Source: Suillus spraguei
Taxonomy: Eukaryota > Basidiomycota > Agaricomycetes > Boletales > Suillaceae
Direction of reading: 5' to 3'
DNA: 64,000 nt
Assembly (NCBI GenBank): GCA_016800925.1
Contig: JABCPU010000235.1
Coordinates: forward strand, 42,496-106,495
Part shown: in pieces, positions 32,729 to 46,009 of the stretch
How positions within the stretch are numbered: position 1 is the first letter of the stretch
How the letters are laid out: every line of letters starts with the position of its first letter
Position numbers and translations under genes: made by a program
The notes under the pieces: generated by a model
What the model was told of the DNA's origin: nothing
The model's input: the letters and a program-made list of their open reading frames with translations, nothing else
The model's database searches: none

Positions 32729-33006
32729 TAGGATCTGTGGATGGCATGTATGATGCTGTCATCGAACGCCTACAACGATGGACGGTTCACGAAAGGGACT
32801 TGTATACTTAGCAAGCCGTGTGTCTGCTCTCGCCTGTACCTCCACTCCTTTCCGCTCACTCTGGCGCCTTCAGGTGTCGTTCGCATATGTTCGAGCCACG
32901 TCAGCATTTGCTGACGTGCGCTGGGCAGATGCGTTAAGCACAGGAAAAGGGCTTGTACCTTAAGGGAGAAGAGGCTAATATCGAGGATGGTTGGGATGAT
33001 ATTTTA

Positions 33007-33440
33007 TTAACTTGACCTATGTATTCTATGGTGTACGGTCTTTCGTCCGCGCCCCTGTAGTCGTCCTAGTATGACATAGGCAATTGCGTTCAAAAAATGA
33101 TTTGATGTTGCAGAGGTGGAAGGGGATGTAGATGTAGACTGATAGGATGATGTTGGGGTGAAGGTGGAGGATGTCACGGTAGGAGAGGACGTTAGAGAGG
33201 AAGTGAAAGCTGATGGCGAGGTGAGACCACCGGAAGTCCAAGCGCCGTCACTGCCTGAGGGAATCTGGAAGGTGAGGGCATCAGTATAGTACACAATGTA
33301 TAGTTATCTTGAAGCACATTTCTTCGGCCATAGAAACGAATGTGCAAACAAAACCACTCACACTTGGACCGTAGTAAGTGAGTGGGAGCTGAAGGGCGGT
33401 CTCGCTGGTTACAGTTTGCCCTCCAGCATTTTTGGACACG
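33007..33440 (-). CDS. Ser/Thr-rich hypothetical open frames
   Basis: Two minus-strand pieces that could be exons: CVSKNAGGQTVTSETALQLPLTYYGPS (33440-33360) and IPSGSDGAWTSGGLTSPSAFTSSLTSSP then Ser/Thr repeats (33270-33100). The composition is like a secreted or GPI-anchored mucin stalk. The gene would read into the dispersed repeat at its 3' end and start inside the 130-bp repeat. Probably a fragment. Confidence 0.35.
33018..33075 (-). repeat. Dispersed ~50-bp repeat, copy 3
   Basis: Third copy of the 14622 block, in the same orientation as 32671-32728 and about 290 bp from it. The interval between them (32729-33017) has no recognised gene. Confidence 0.85.
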
Positions 33441-33571
33441 CATAATTTCCTCCTCATGTTGATTTGCATTAAAAAGGGCGATGGCCTGACGGCCGCCACG
33501 TAAGTAGCGACCACACCAGACAAGAATGACGCACCTTAATCAAGAGTAGGAGATGTGTTTTCTTGACATTG
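33441..33571. repeat. 130-bp dispersed repeat, copy 1
   Basis: The block from cataatttcctcctcatgtt to tcttgacattgg recurs at 59631-59760 with about a dozen differences. Its right edge coincides with the truncation point of the NLR fragment. Confidence 0.88.
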
Positions 33572-34040
33572 GCGTCCACGAACAGGAACCCGAACGCCAA
33601 TCAAAGAGAGCGCCAACAAAGAGAGCACCGACCAAAGGGCGATGGCCGATTTGTCTTTGCCTGCAGGGCCAGATATCCGCAGCACGCCTGGAACGTTGTC
33701 CCCAGTGCTGCTGACCCAGTCCGTGATCTGGGATAGGATTTCCGTGCGCGTCCCTTCAAGGCATTCTTTTCTGGTATCTAGTCCTGCGCCATCTGCAATA
33801 TCATACCGCCGAGGCCCGATTTCTTCTAAAAAGGTGTGAATATATGCCAAGTGACGAGGACGTTCGAGCACTTACCCATAACATGGACATGTATAGCTAT
33901 GTCATGGACGGGTATGACTACATCGGAAGCAACCTGGTCCCAGAAGCTTTGCATAAGCCTATCGAAGACGTCATTGTACTTTTGAATCGTATCTGTTGTT
34001 CCCGAGGTGACGTTCTTTCCGAGTCTGCTCCCTGTAATGA
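33572..34040 (-). pseudogene. NLR-type STAND NTPase fragment (pre-NACHT and P-loop)
   Basis: Agaricomycetes carry large families of NACHT NTPases thought to act in non-self recognition. Minus-strand pieces: GKNVTSGTTDTIQKYNDVFDRLMQ (34010-33950), DGAGLDTRKECLEGTRTEILSQITDWV (33800-33710) and the P-loop LRISGPAGKDKSAIA (33690-33640). The Walker A reads GPAGKDKS, so the second conserved glycine is Asp. The rest of the NACHT and the repeat domain are absent; the piece stops at the edge of the 130-bp repeat. Frameshifts are present near 33860. Confidence 0.8.
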
Positions 34041-34347
34041 TAGTATAAGCTTAAGACGCTCAATAAAGCAACGGCTTATTAAGACTCAAATATTCTTGGT
34101 CTCCGAATAATTTTTGATAAAATATTTGACCCATTCACAGAGTCATGTAAGACAACCGATGGTGAAGTCAGCAACGTGGCGTGAGAGTCCTCCCGGGAGC
34201 TGCCGGACAACTCTGGTTCCGGTTTTGCTGATGGCCCCTTGTTGTACAACTCTCAGGTAAACACGAAACAGCTAGGTCTTAGGTGAGAGAGTTTTGCTCA
34301 TCAATATCATTGGGTTCTAAATATTCCTCCGATCTCCCTCCTAAAAG

Positions 34348-34908
34348 GTGCAATCGCAAATGGTTGACGGTGCTCGCCTTATCCGGTCTGCAAAGTCTGG
34401 TAGTGATTGGACTTTCAACGATCTCATGGCATACAACATCACCGTCACGCCTCAGTCGCCTGAACAGTTTTTTCGTCAAAACCATGGAACGCCCTTGGAG
34501 GGTGTAGATCCATCCCTCCTTAATCCCAGCCTTAATGACGAGAATATCTCAGACGCCGTTTTCGAATATCTAGGCCATCTTGACCTGGCTACCAATGTCA
34601 CTCAAGAAAGTTTCATTGACGCGTTTGCTCAGAAAACTCTTCAGATACTCGGCTTCGTTGAACGTGGCTTAATCCTCACCGCACGTCATAATATCCCACT
34701 ACGGATCTGTGGCGATAACCAGCGAGTTGCCGAAACAGATGTGTGTCTGCTCGATCTGCGATCGATGATCTTGCTTGTTTTGCAAGATGACAAAACCGTA
34801 TTCAGTAGTTCTTATCCAGAACCACAGGTCATTGCAGAAGCGATTGCCGCGTATCAAGACAACAATGAGAAACGGATCCTCAGATCACTCCCCCCCTTGA
34901 TGCCATGA
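34348..34908 (+). CDS. Basidiomycete hypothetical protein, 186 codons plus possible continuation
   Basis: An open frame with normal codon use and a globular look: SDWTFNDLMAYNITVTPQSPEQFF, ITDAVFEYLGHLDLATNV-like text, FAQKTLQILGFVERGLILTARHNIPLRICGD, then DVCLLDLRSMILLVLQDDK and EPQVIAEAIAAYQDN. After the stop at 34906-34908 a second frame begins MTIPCITMVGTRPIFYLVPV (34904-34990), which in related hypothetical proteins follows directly, so the gene is probably broken or spliced at about 34900. I recognise it as a family common in agaricomycetes near mobile DNA, without a known function. The layout recalls restriction-endonuclease-like folds but no motif proves it. Confidence 0.6.
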   Translation: MQSQMVDGARLIRSAKSGSDWTFNDLMAYNITVTPQSPEQFFRQNHGTPLEGVDPSLLNPSLNDENISDAVFEYLGHLDLATNVTQESFIDAFAQKTLQILGFVERGLILTARHNIPLRICGDNQRVAETDVCLLDLRSMILLVLQDDKTVFSSSYPEPQVIAEAIAAYQDNNEKRILRSLPPLMP

Positions 34909-35189
34909 CTATTCCGTGCATCACTATGGTTGGCACTCGACCTATCTTCTATCTCGTCCCTGTCACCGAAGCGCTCAGCAATGCGGTTGCGATTGAGTAA
35001 AGTGTTGTGCTGGTACTTTACGTCTTGTCCCTCCGTCTTTTCAAGTGTCGTATTTCGCTTTAAGTTGACACCTGAAGGATGCGCAGAAGTGGGCATGTCC
35101 ACCATTTCTATCGTCAACGTGGACCTTCATTTCAGACCGTGAGCATGCCTTAGATCTTTGTATGTATGCCTATCATTTTATGGCGCTAG

Positions 35190-35621
35190 TCAGCGAGTAA
35201 AAGGCTGGAGAGTCATATTTGAATGCGTCAACCTCGGACTTAAGATCAGAGCTCCACCGATCTGGAGTACATCCCAGAATGGAGTCCGAGGCATGTCGTT
35301 GGAGTCGTCTGTAGATCTAGCTAGAATGGAGGCGACTCTATCTTCCAGCTGCTGACTTGGTAGGAGTTGCGCCTGAGGCTTCGTCTTCTGGAAGAACTCG
35401 CTTAGCTCGTGCAAGTCCTGAACCAGGACTCCCAAGTCTTCATCCCGCAAACAGGGGCTCTTGGTGGGCATTCTTGCATGGTATCTTTGTATTTCCGTCA
35501 TGGGTTGTTCTAGAGTTTCGTATTGACCTCTCTGTCCGGTGCACAGGCCTTGCTGCGGCAGTTGAAAGTAAATAGTTTCTTGCTCCGCCTCGGGATCGAC
35601 ATGAAACAAGAGCGCATGCAA
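35190..35621 (-). CDS. Unidentified open frame (143 codons)
   Basis: Minus-strand frame with DLGVLVQDLHELSEFFQKTK, QLEDRVASILARSTDD and PRTPFWDVLQIGGALILSP. It looks like a coding exon by composition, with a possible helical middle. No family recognised, and the gene ends were not found. Confidence 0.35.
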   Translation of the reverse strand: MHALLFHVDPEAEQETIYFQLPQQGLCTGQRGQYETLEQPMTEIQRYHARMPTKSPCLRDEDLGVLVQDLHELSEFFQKTKPQAQLLPSQQLEDRVASILARSTDDSNDMPRTPFWDVLQIGGALILSPRLTHSNMTLQPFTR

Positions 35622-35901
35622 ACTTCACACTGATCAGAATGATATAACTCGGCTGTCACTTTTAATCCTTCCTGCCTTATCGACGGATATTCCTTAGACT
35701 CACTCTGTCCTTAGCCTGCATGCATTGTTCTGGCCTAAGGCCCCATTCACATTTTCGTTTGGTGGATTCTGACAGTTTTGGTTGATCTGTTCAGATTCTA
35801 GGCTGATATGTGCGCACCTCGACGATATACAATCTCATGTTTCTAAGACGACCCTCGCGAGATGTGAAGGTTCACTCCATTTCATAGATAGACTATTACG
35901 A

Positions 35902-36532
35902 ATAGATCCTTTCGATCGCCTTTTCTCATTGTGGGTGATTGACCTCGGCCTGCGCCGTCTTGAGGTCATATTAGCGTGTACCAGTACCAGCCAGCAAATA
36001 GGAAATACCTTTCCAATGGGGTGCAAGAGACGAGTCAACGTATCGGCAAAAGCGATCTTGAACCGAAGACCATGCGCATTTGCGAAAGACTTGGCTGATA
36101 ATTCCAGAACCTCGGCTCCCTCCTCATATGCCTCTGGCGGCCATACCTAGCTGATACATGAACACAAAAATACAGAGGACAGGATCTCACTCTCAGTTGA
36201 ACGTGACAGAGCCCTTTCACTAGATGCTTGTACTTCGTATCGAGGTCTTTCGCCACTTGACCCTTCGTTACAGGCTCGAGCTCGCAAAGAAAACGATCCA
36301 TGACACTCACAAAGCTGGCGGATAATTAGTTTGGATAATGGTACAGTAACGACGCCATGCTCACCGAACGTTTGCTAAGTGTCCGAGCAGCGTAGCATAC
36401 AGTTCAGCATTAAGCCGATGATTAGCTGACCATGCAAGGAGCTTCGAGTCCGGTCTCTTAAACTGCTTGAACGTTGTTTCCTCCAGGGTAAATCCCAGTG
36501 CGTCTTTGGACAAAACGGACCAGACGGCAATC
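35902..36532 (-). pseudogene. TAO3: TAO3/furry fragment (copy B)
   Basis: Near-identical to 16783-17421. It contains SANHRLNAELYATLLGHLANVR, DRFLCELEPVTKGQVAKDLDTKYKHL and LTRLLHPIGK on the minus strand. Only this internal ~210-codon part is present, with introns, and sequence outside 35902-36532 is unrelated to copy A. Copy B keeps an extra ccagaacct near 36103 that better fits the protein, so copy A is not its direct source in that respect. Confidence 0.87.
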
Positions 36533-37440
36533 TTCTGGACTATCATATAGTACTGTGAACCCCAGTGTCATTCCTCCTGGCCTATAATATGCCATTTGTT
36601 ACATCGGTAGCCGCTTCACTCGTTATCAACCCCTCCTTCAGCGCTGACTCTGACTCAGACACGTGGGTGTTCAACGGCTACTGTGGACCGAGTCCTCCGT
36701 CTGAGTAACTTGGTGTTGGTGACACCATCGTTGTTTATCAATACACCCTGCACATGAGTTCCATCCCCACCCCTTCCCCCATATTTACCGCTACCATTAC
36801 GCACATTGTGGGGTGGGGTGGAGGCCATGTTAAGTTTGTTGTGCATACCGAGGCCACTGCTGGCATTCCGACTTACCAGGGCCCTTGCACCATTTGTCTT
36901 CCACTACGGATATGCCGTCTCTTTTGGTGGCAGCGACTCTGGGGATGGATATTTCCTTTCCCTCGCTTATCTGTGATCCTGCAGTCACAGTGATTCCATC
37001 ACATCGATTCATTTGTCAGTATCTATTTGCTTGCCTTGTATCACTCAGCAGCCTATTGTGACTTACCCTTTCATTCATAGGTTTCAAGATGCGCTTCAGT
37101 CATGTGCATGAACCCCAGTGAAAACTGGACATTAAATCTGCTAAAACAGATGTAAATATACGCAAAGCTACTTTACACCTTACATACCTGGTCTTATCTA
37201 CGGTACATAATCGACGCGTTTCGCAAACACAACATTCAGGCTATAGACTGCTTCCTCGTTTCACGCGTTGACTTTGTGTTTAGCAAACGAGAATTACAAG
37301 CAGCGCCCGGTCCATACTATGGCTACTACTCGCACACGTCGTAATGCTCTGTACTTGTCACTAGCGCATGTAGTCCTTGTTGCACTATTGCTGCACCCAC
37401 CATAATACATACTTTTATGTGGCAGAGTGGGATTTTTTCT
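36533..37440. other. No gene recognised; presumed upstream region of the CPT1 piece
   Basis: Short frames only. Because the next feature starts with its native-looking start codon, the last few hundred bases may include the original CPT1 5' region, but no promoter element stands out. Confidence 0.4.
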
Positions 37441-38172
37441 ATGGGTTACCTCTCACTGCCAGCACTCAAAAACCTCAAAAAGTATTTCTATAAAGGTGTA
37501 GATGCAGTGGGTACTGTTCCATTGAGTGTTCTTTTTCTTTTGCTGTCATACTGAACTTTGAAAATAAGATCTTTGGTTTCGCGTTATCTCCTTACGCCAT
37601 ATTGGAATTGGTTCATCAAGCTCTTTCCACTCACCATCGCCCCAAATACCGTATGTTATTACCACTTAGTTCTTGGCGTCAGTCAAACTTGTTCAGATAA
37701 CCTTGCTTGGCCTGTGTATTGTCGCTTTCAATGTCATCACGCTACTATATTACGACCCACTTTATTTGACGGAGAAAGATGGAGCAGTCGGGCCTCCTCA
37801 GTGGATCTACTTCACGTGCGCGCATTCTATTGTTTGTGTCAAGCTTGTGTCACGCTGACCCTCGAAACTTAGATGGGCGATTGGGTTGTTCATGTACCAA
37901 AGTCTAGACGCAGTGGACGGGTGAGTAGATACCTTACCACCGGTCTATATCCATGCTTATCCAAGTGCAGCAAGCAGGCACGGAGAACGGGAATGGCTGG
38001 TCCTTTGGGAGAAATGTTGAATCATGGTCTGCATGCGCGTTTCCTGACGCGCATATATATCTAACCTTTTTTTCATAGGTTGCGACGCGCTTAACACTAC
38101 AGTATGCTGCCTTTACTTCAAGTCGTGATTCTGGCCTCATCCTATGTACTTTTCCAGCTTGAGGTCGTTCTT
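37441..38172 (+). pseudogene. CPT1: Diacylglycerol choline/ethanolamine phosphotransferase, N-terminal fragment
   Basis: CPT1/EPT1 enzymes make phosphatidylcholine or phosphatidylethanolamine in the ER membrane. The native start is visible (MGYLSLPALKNLKKYFYKGVD at 37441). After an intron come SRYLLTPYWNWFIKLFPLTIAPNT (37575-37650), ITLLGLCIVAFNVITLLYYDPLYLTEKDG (37700-37780), GPPQWIYFT and FMYQSLDAVDG (37890-37920), KQARRTGMAGPLGEM (37970-38020) and CDALNTT (38082-38100). The CDP-alcohol phosphotransferase signature is therefore largely present but interrupted. It breaks off at LEVVL (38152-38170), where HisRS begins with no spacer. The C-terminal two thirds are missing. Confidence 0.87.
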
Positions 38173-39402
38173 GCGGTCCACAGGACAAGATTTGATCAAT
38201 ATCCTCTGCTGTAGACAAGTTGGACAAGGTTGGTCGATAGAGATGCATTTTCGATGCTGGTTCTAATTGCGTGCAGCTTCCCTGGCTAGAAGTAAAGAAA
38301 GAAATGACGGAAGAGAAAGGCCTTTCTCCAGATGTCGCTGATAAGATTGGAGAGTATGTCAAGCACAAAGGTAGGCAGCCTTGATTTTATGCAAAGCCAA
38401 GTATCTCATCTCATTTGTTATACAGGTGGTCCATCGCTACTCGATCTTTTGAAAGCGGATGCCACTCTCATGGCAAACCCGAGCGCGAAGCAGGGCATTT
38501 CAGACATGGATATTGATATTCTCTTTACTCTCCTATGAGCATATAAAGTGCTCGACAAAGTAAGCTCGCTTTCCGTGAATTAGAACATGATATATTTTAA
38601 TGTATGCATAGATCTCGTTCGATATGTCTCTCGCCAGTGGTCTAGACTATTATACAGGCATCATCTATGAAGCGATCGTCGAAGCATCAGCACCACCAGC
38701 TCTTTCCGCAAATGCAACAGAGTCCCCAGCCCCAGCCCCCCCAAAACCGAAACCCTCGAAAAAAGCCAAAGCTGATGATAACGAAGAGGATGGAGTGGAT
38801 GAATCGCAGGTTGGTGTCGGGTCCATTGCTGCTGGTGGCCGGTACGATAACCTGGTTGGTATGTTCACTGCCGCTGCCGCTGCTGAAGGGAAGAAGGCAC
38901 CAGGGCTCCCGTGTATTGGGGTCAGTATTGGTCTTGACCGTATCTTTGCAATTGTGTGGCCAAAGTGGGTCGAGAAGAGGATGCAGAGTAAAGAGACCAT
39001 GGTATACGTGTTGGCTGCTGGTGATGGCTTGTTGGAAGAGCGGATTGCACTCGTGCAGGAACTCAGGGAAGCAGGCATAAAGGTTAGTCAAATTGTCGTT
39101 TTCCAATTCATGTATTAACTCTTTTTTTTCAGACTGACTTCCTCGCAAAGAGGAAACTGAAGCTCACTGCGCAGTTCATGGCTGGTGAAAAGGATGAAGT
39201 TCCTTTTGCTGTGATTTTGGGCGGTGATGAGCTCAAGGAAGGTTTGGTGACTGTTAAAGAGCAAAAGTGGGAATTCGTAGATGGGAAGAAGACAAAAGTT
39301 CAGTCGGCAGATCAAGGTATGAAGGTGCGGCGGGACGAACTGATTAGTTGGATCAAGCAAACACCTACATATCAAGGCTGGTCGAGCGGTCGACTTATCT
39401 AG
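38173..39402 (+). pseudogene. HTS1: Histidyl-tRNA synthetase, C-terminal half
   Basis: Begins mid-exon at CGPQDKI..SISSAVDKLDK (38173-38226) and after an intron continues LPWLEVKKEMTEEKG and VADKIGEYVKHKG. The histidine-binding region ASGLDYYTGIIYEA (38630-38680), a species-type Lys/Pro/acidic insertion, VGSIAAGGRYDNLVG, and class II motif 3 CIGVSIGLDRIFAI (38920-38960) follow. The anticodon-binding domain TDFLAKRKLKLTAQF..VPFAVILGGDELKEG ends at a stop (39400-39402). A TGA at 38193-38195 replaces the expected Arg codon and another stop falls near 38537. Class II motifs 1 and 2 are missing, so it cannot charge tRNA. Confidence 0.92.
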
Positions 39403-40887
<1,485 letters not shown>

Positions 40888-40906
40888 TAACAACGTCTGG
40901 CACTAG

Positions 40907-41512
40907 AGGGAGCTTTGCTTGCCATGGACGGATCCGCCTTGGGCATCGGTTCTGATATCGGAGGAAGCTTGCGCATCCCAGCATCGTATTGCGGTGTGTA
41001 CTCTTTGAAGCCAACGGCTGAACGTGTTAGTTCTATTGGTACACAGGGAAGGTGATGTTCTCGATTCTTCCAACTAAGACGCTAACTGGCTTTGTCTTAC
41101 AGCCGTCCGGCCTGGATTCGAAGTAATTCGATCTTCTCATGGGTCATTAGCGCGGTTAGTCGCTACCTGCATCACTTGGCTCATTCTTGACTATTTTCTA
41201 GGTCTGTTCAGGACTGAATTGTTCTGCAAAACTATCTTTGGCCAAAAAGGACTCGTCTCACCAGAATGTTCCCATGCCGTACCACGCTGTCGAGCTCCCT
41301 TCCAAGCTTCGCTTTGGCTATTACCTGTCAGGTACTATGATATATGTGGAACGTCGTGATTTGCTGCTTATAGGTTCCTTATAGATGGCATGATGGAATC
41401 GTCACCTGCATGCAAACGAGCAGTACTGGAGACAGTCTCAGCACTCAGGAAGCAGGGACATCAATGTATTGAGTTTACATCTCCTTTGAGTACGCTTTCT
41501 ATACCTCTCCTC
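40907..41512 (+). pseudogene. Fatty-acid-amide-hydrolase-type amidase, internal fragment (copy B)
   Basis: Begins with the amidase signature [20 protein letters not shown] and [16 protein letters not shown] (40907-41010), so unlike copy A it keeps the serine-rich catalytic part, then runs through the duplicated segment (41021-41512). Copy B lacks two bases at the exon start GACTG-AATTG (near 41212) and has an extra A near 41245, both causing frameshifts relative to copy A. It stops at the sequence tatacctctcctc and passes straight into MET17. The N-terminal Lys of the catalytic triad is not included. Confidence 0.88.
41021..41512. repeat. Duplicated segment (amidase part), copy B
   Basis: Near-identical to 14683-15175. 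Homology ends sharply after tatacctctcctc in both copies. Confidence 0.92.
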
Positions 41513-42725
<1,213 letters not shown>

Positions 42726-42865
42726 CTTGATTTTCAAGTACTATTCCCTACCTTGTAGCAATGGGACGTGGTCGTCAAAACAAAAAAAAATGCTGATCTT
42801 TTCTGAATTACTTCGAAAAGCATATTTTAAGAATCACTGTCCTGATCAGTCTCACCCTTGTATAT

Positions 42866-45169
42866 TTGGCGCATCCTGCCATGTCTCATCAACATACCGG
42901 AACGGAGCGATTTCCAAATGTTTGGCACTCCCTTAATAATAATGCATCCATCGTTAGTGCTGGCCAGCCTTTACGAAAAGGATTTGAAGTTTGGTTGCCA
43001 ATGTGCTGGGATGTCGCATCGCGCAAGGGATGTTCTCATTATGTATCTACAACTCAAATTTACCGCAGTATATGTGATATTATTCAACAGCAATTGTATC
43101 TTTCTGTAGTTCTCACGGCTACAATATCAAGGAATCATCAATTCACTGATGCAGATGGTGGGGCTGCTGGAACGTGGTATCGGTATATGGCCGACGCAAC
43201 TGCCCCGATACGCTGAAGCGGTTATGCTGTGAGTACATATCCAATACTGGCTTGATTTGAATGACGTGTTGCTTAGCATGGATGATGAAATCGAAGACAC
43301 CCTGATCCCTACGAAGGAAATCTATTACGAGTCTTCGTCAGTCGCTTTTGTTTTCGCTTTTGTTAATTTAACGCCATCTACAGGCCCCCCATGATCGGAG
43401 ATTGGCAGGAACTTGTCCACCCACTGGGCGGTACATATTACTATAACAACATAAAGGTGAGCTCTTGTAATATAAATGATATAATCACTCAATGGACGTT
43501 TAGAATGCTTACACTTCGATGAACATCGGTCATTACCAAAATCTACAGAGGCTCAATGATTTCATCGATGCATCACGATCCGCTGCGAAAGAGGATGGGT
43601 GGGTGCTGGTAGTGTACCCGACCATTTTCATGGGAGAGGAGAGGTTTCAATACTACTATGTCGTCCCAGACCACCAGATCATCGCTTGGTTAGAGGATAT
43701 GGATGGTCACATCCTTTTTGGAGAATGTATCAACCCAAGTAAATGGCGTCATAAGAGTATGTTGTATTCATATTACCTTTTCATTCGCTCATTATGCAGG
43801 ACTCGAACTGGAGGCCCAATATTGGTGAGTGATTGACCTACGATCTCATTCTATCAAAACGACTTACTGGATGGTTGCTCACCAATTCACAGGAAACATT
43901 TTGAATTCTTTCCGCACAATTTTCGAATGGATACCTCACAAGTGAGACGTATAAGAAGAGAAATCGGCTGCTATCTTGGAGGTAAACCCCGTGATATGTA
44001 GCCACAGTCAGAAAAACTGATCCAAAAACAGAAGCAACAACTTTGAGTCAATCCACTGCTGCTTCAATGTTCTGGACGCTAGACCAGATGAATCAAGTTA
44101 TCGCTCAACTGGCCAGCATCGGTATGTACTATGTCTGTATCGTCCAACTAGCATGTTTATTGACGATAAACAGAAGACCTTGCAGAAAATGAGTCTATCG
44201 AGGAGACTGGTGTTGTATTCTGTTGTGCGTGAGGCTATGAAAATCAAATGGTCCAAACGCTAACCTTTTTGTTAACAGGCAGAATCTTGTACATCCTACG
44301 TATGTTGCTTTTGTCAAAGATTAAGTATCATTGATTTGCCAGACGCACACAGGCCACTACCAATATCTGCATCGCCATAACCAACCTGAGGCTCGCCTGA
44401 TTCGAACACATGTTGTGAGAGAGAGGCGTCGAAAGAATAAACTTTTTTCATTCATTGGAAATGCTATAGCTATGGTGTTGTGCGTGCCAGTCACCATTGA
44501 GCGCATCCAGACCACTTCTGTTGATGGAATTGTGAACGGTGTGGAAGTTCGACGATTTATCAACGACTTCAGCAGCCAAGCTAAAAGTCAAATAACCCTG
44601 GTACGTTTTGCCAGTATCTTAAACAAGTACACCACTCCCTTACTCTGTTCCACACAGGCAGGCGTCTCAATGGCCCTGGACGTCGCCATCCTTGCTGTTC
44701 CAGGTTTAGGGACATCAGAAATCGCACAGACACTGTGCTCCTGTTCCTTGGTTTTAGGTGTCGGCTGTATTTTTGCGGGAAATATGGTGCAACACTTTTG
44801 CGAGAGAATGGGATCCCTAGATTTTGCGGTTGGATTCACTCCACATTTCTGCAGTCCGACTCTGACATTATTAACCAGGCATATTACCTTCGTAAAAAGA
44901 GAACGGTGCTTGTCATCATTACAACTATACCCACTTTTTTTTGCGTACTGAGGTAATTCACCTTCCAGTCATCATGTTACATCGCTCATAGACTGGTTAG
45001 TGTGATCGGGTCCATCTTGGGATTTCTTTCAGGTGTTATTACGGACTTTAGCCCATCCACTCCTTTAATCATTGCATGCATTGTTACTCTTTGCATCGTG
45101 GCGTGTCTCTTACTTGTGTTGGTGATTGCTAGCTATGGTCCAGGTCTGGCTCGGATGCGGCCGCAGTGA
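42866..45169 (+). CDS. WW-domain membrane protein of an agaricomycete multigene family
   Basis: Multi-exon gene with short introns. A WW-like motif, GDWQELVHPLGGTYYYNN (43400-43455), is followed by YTSMNIGHYQNLQ and a conserved region WVLVVYPTIFMGEERFQYYYV (43600-43660) and ECINPSKWRHK. Then come LEAQYWKHFEFFPHNFRM (43805-43935) and MFWTLDQMNQVIAQLASI (44065-44120). The C-terminal half is membrane-like: FSFIGNAIAMVLCVPVTIERI, GVSMALDVAILAVPGLGTSEIA, LGVGCIFAGNMVQH, VLVIITTIPTFFCVL, VIGSILGFLSG and IIACIVTLCIVACLLLVLVIA, ending at TGA 45167-45169. Proteins with this layout are expanded in mushrooms; function unknown. One frame change near 44825 is not explained by an obvious intron, so the gene may be slightly damaged. 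The start (ATG 42866 or 42881) is uncertain. Confidence 0.7.
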
Positions 45170-46009
45170 TACCTGTCCTAAAATTCCAACGGATGCATCT
45201 AAGAGTTGCATGGATTTGGGATTAATGCGCTAGGGGTACATATACTCATTACGTCTTGCTTGTTACTTGTATATGTGGTTCAAATAAACGCAAGCTTTCA
45301 CGGTCGTTAGATGACTAGGGGTGTTGGCGAGATAGGATATCATACGGTCATGAGACTTATTCAATTATTTAATAGCTGCTGCCCTCCTGGACTTCCATCG
45401 TCAATTTATCGTTACCAAAACCAACGCTAATGAATGCATTGACAAATGTGCCCGCAAGGTTGGCACGAAGCCATTTACAATGCTTCTCTCGATACACTAG
45501 ATTAGTTTGCGCGTGATTTAATCAAAGAGCGACTCCTTGGAGATTACCTTCGGATATTCAATAATTCAGACCGAACAGATATGCTACCCGCATACCCAAT
45601 CGTGTATGTGTTGACGGCTACAGCAATCGTTCCACAACAATTCCAACTCGAGGCCGTTCTTGCAACACTCTACAGTCAAGATAATGCGATAGCTGCATGC
45701 ACAGTGAAAAAACATACTGTTTACTTCGATGCTCTACTGGTCTAGAGAAATAGCGTAAAGAGTGTTGTGAACAAAACTGCACTGACGCGGGATGGAAGAG
45801 GTCTGACGCGACATAGGCAAGAGTAGAGATTAAATTAGTACAGAGGCTGCGAAGATGTTGGGAATAACTTGCCGTGGTGTGAGTGGTGCTTGAGCTGACC
45901 TGAATGAGGCCCGGCTTGGCATGGTTGGGGCTTGACATGGTAGTACAGAGTACAGAGGCTGTAGTCACCGAGAGACTTGACAAGGTAGGGTCGAGGCTTG
46001 ACATAGTGA
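45170..46009. other. No gene recognised; short imperfect repeats
   Basis: Non-coding sequence between two converging gene pieces. Near 45900-46010 short words recur (gaggcttgacatagt, tacagaggctg), giving a locally repetitive Ser-rich translation on the minus strand that is not called as a gene. Confidence 0.45.

Noticed and set aside
38624..39118. HisRS as an intact gene
   Set aside because: The long exon is open, but class II motifs 1 and 2 are missing, stops lie upstream, and it is fused to CPT1 sequence.
45630..45670. Resemblance of tccaactcgaggccgttctt to the CPT1 breakpoint near 38152-38171
   Set aside because: About 20 matching bases only, no coding context on the 45.6-kb side; may be chance.
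45618..46004. 128-codon Ser-rich minus-strand frame
   Set aside because: Built from short repeated DNA words downstream of the TRA1 piece; no domain.
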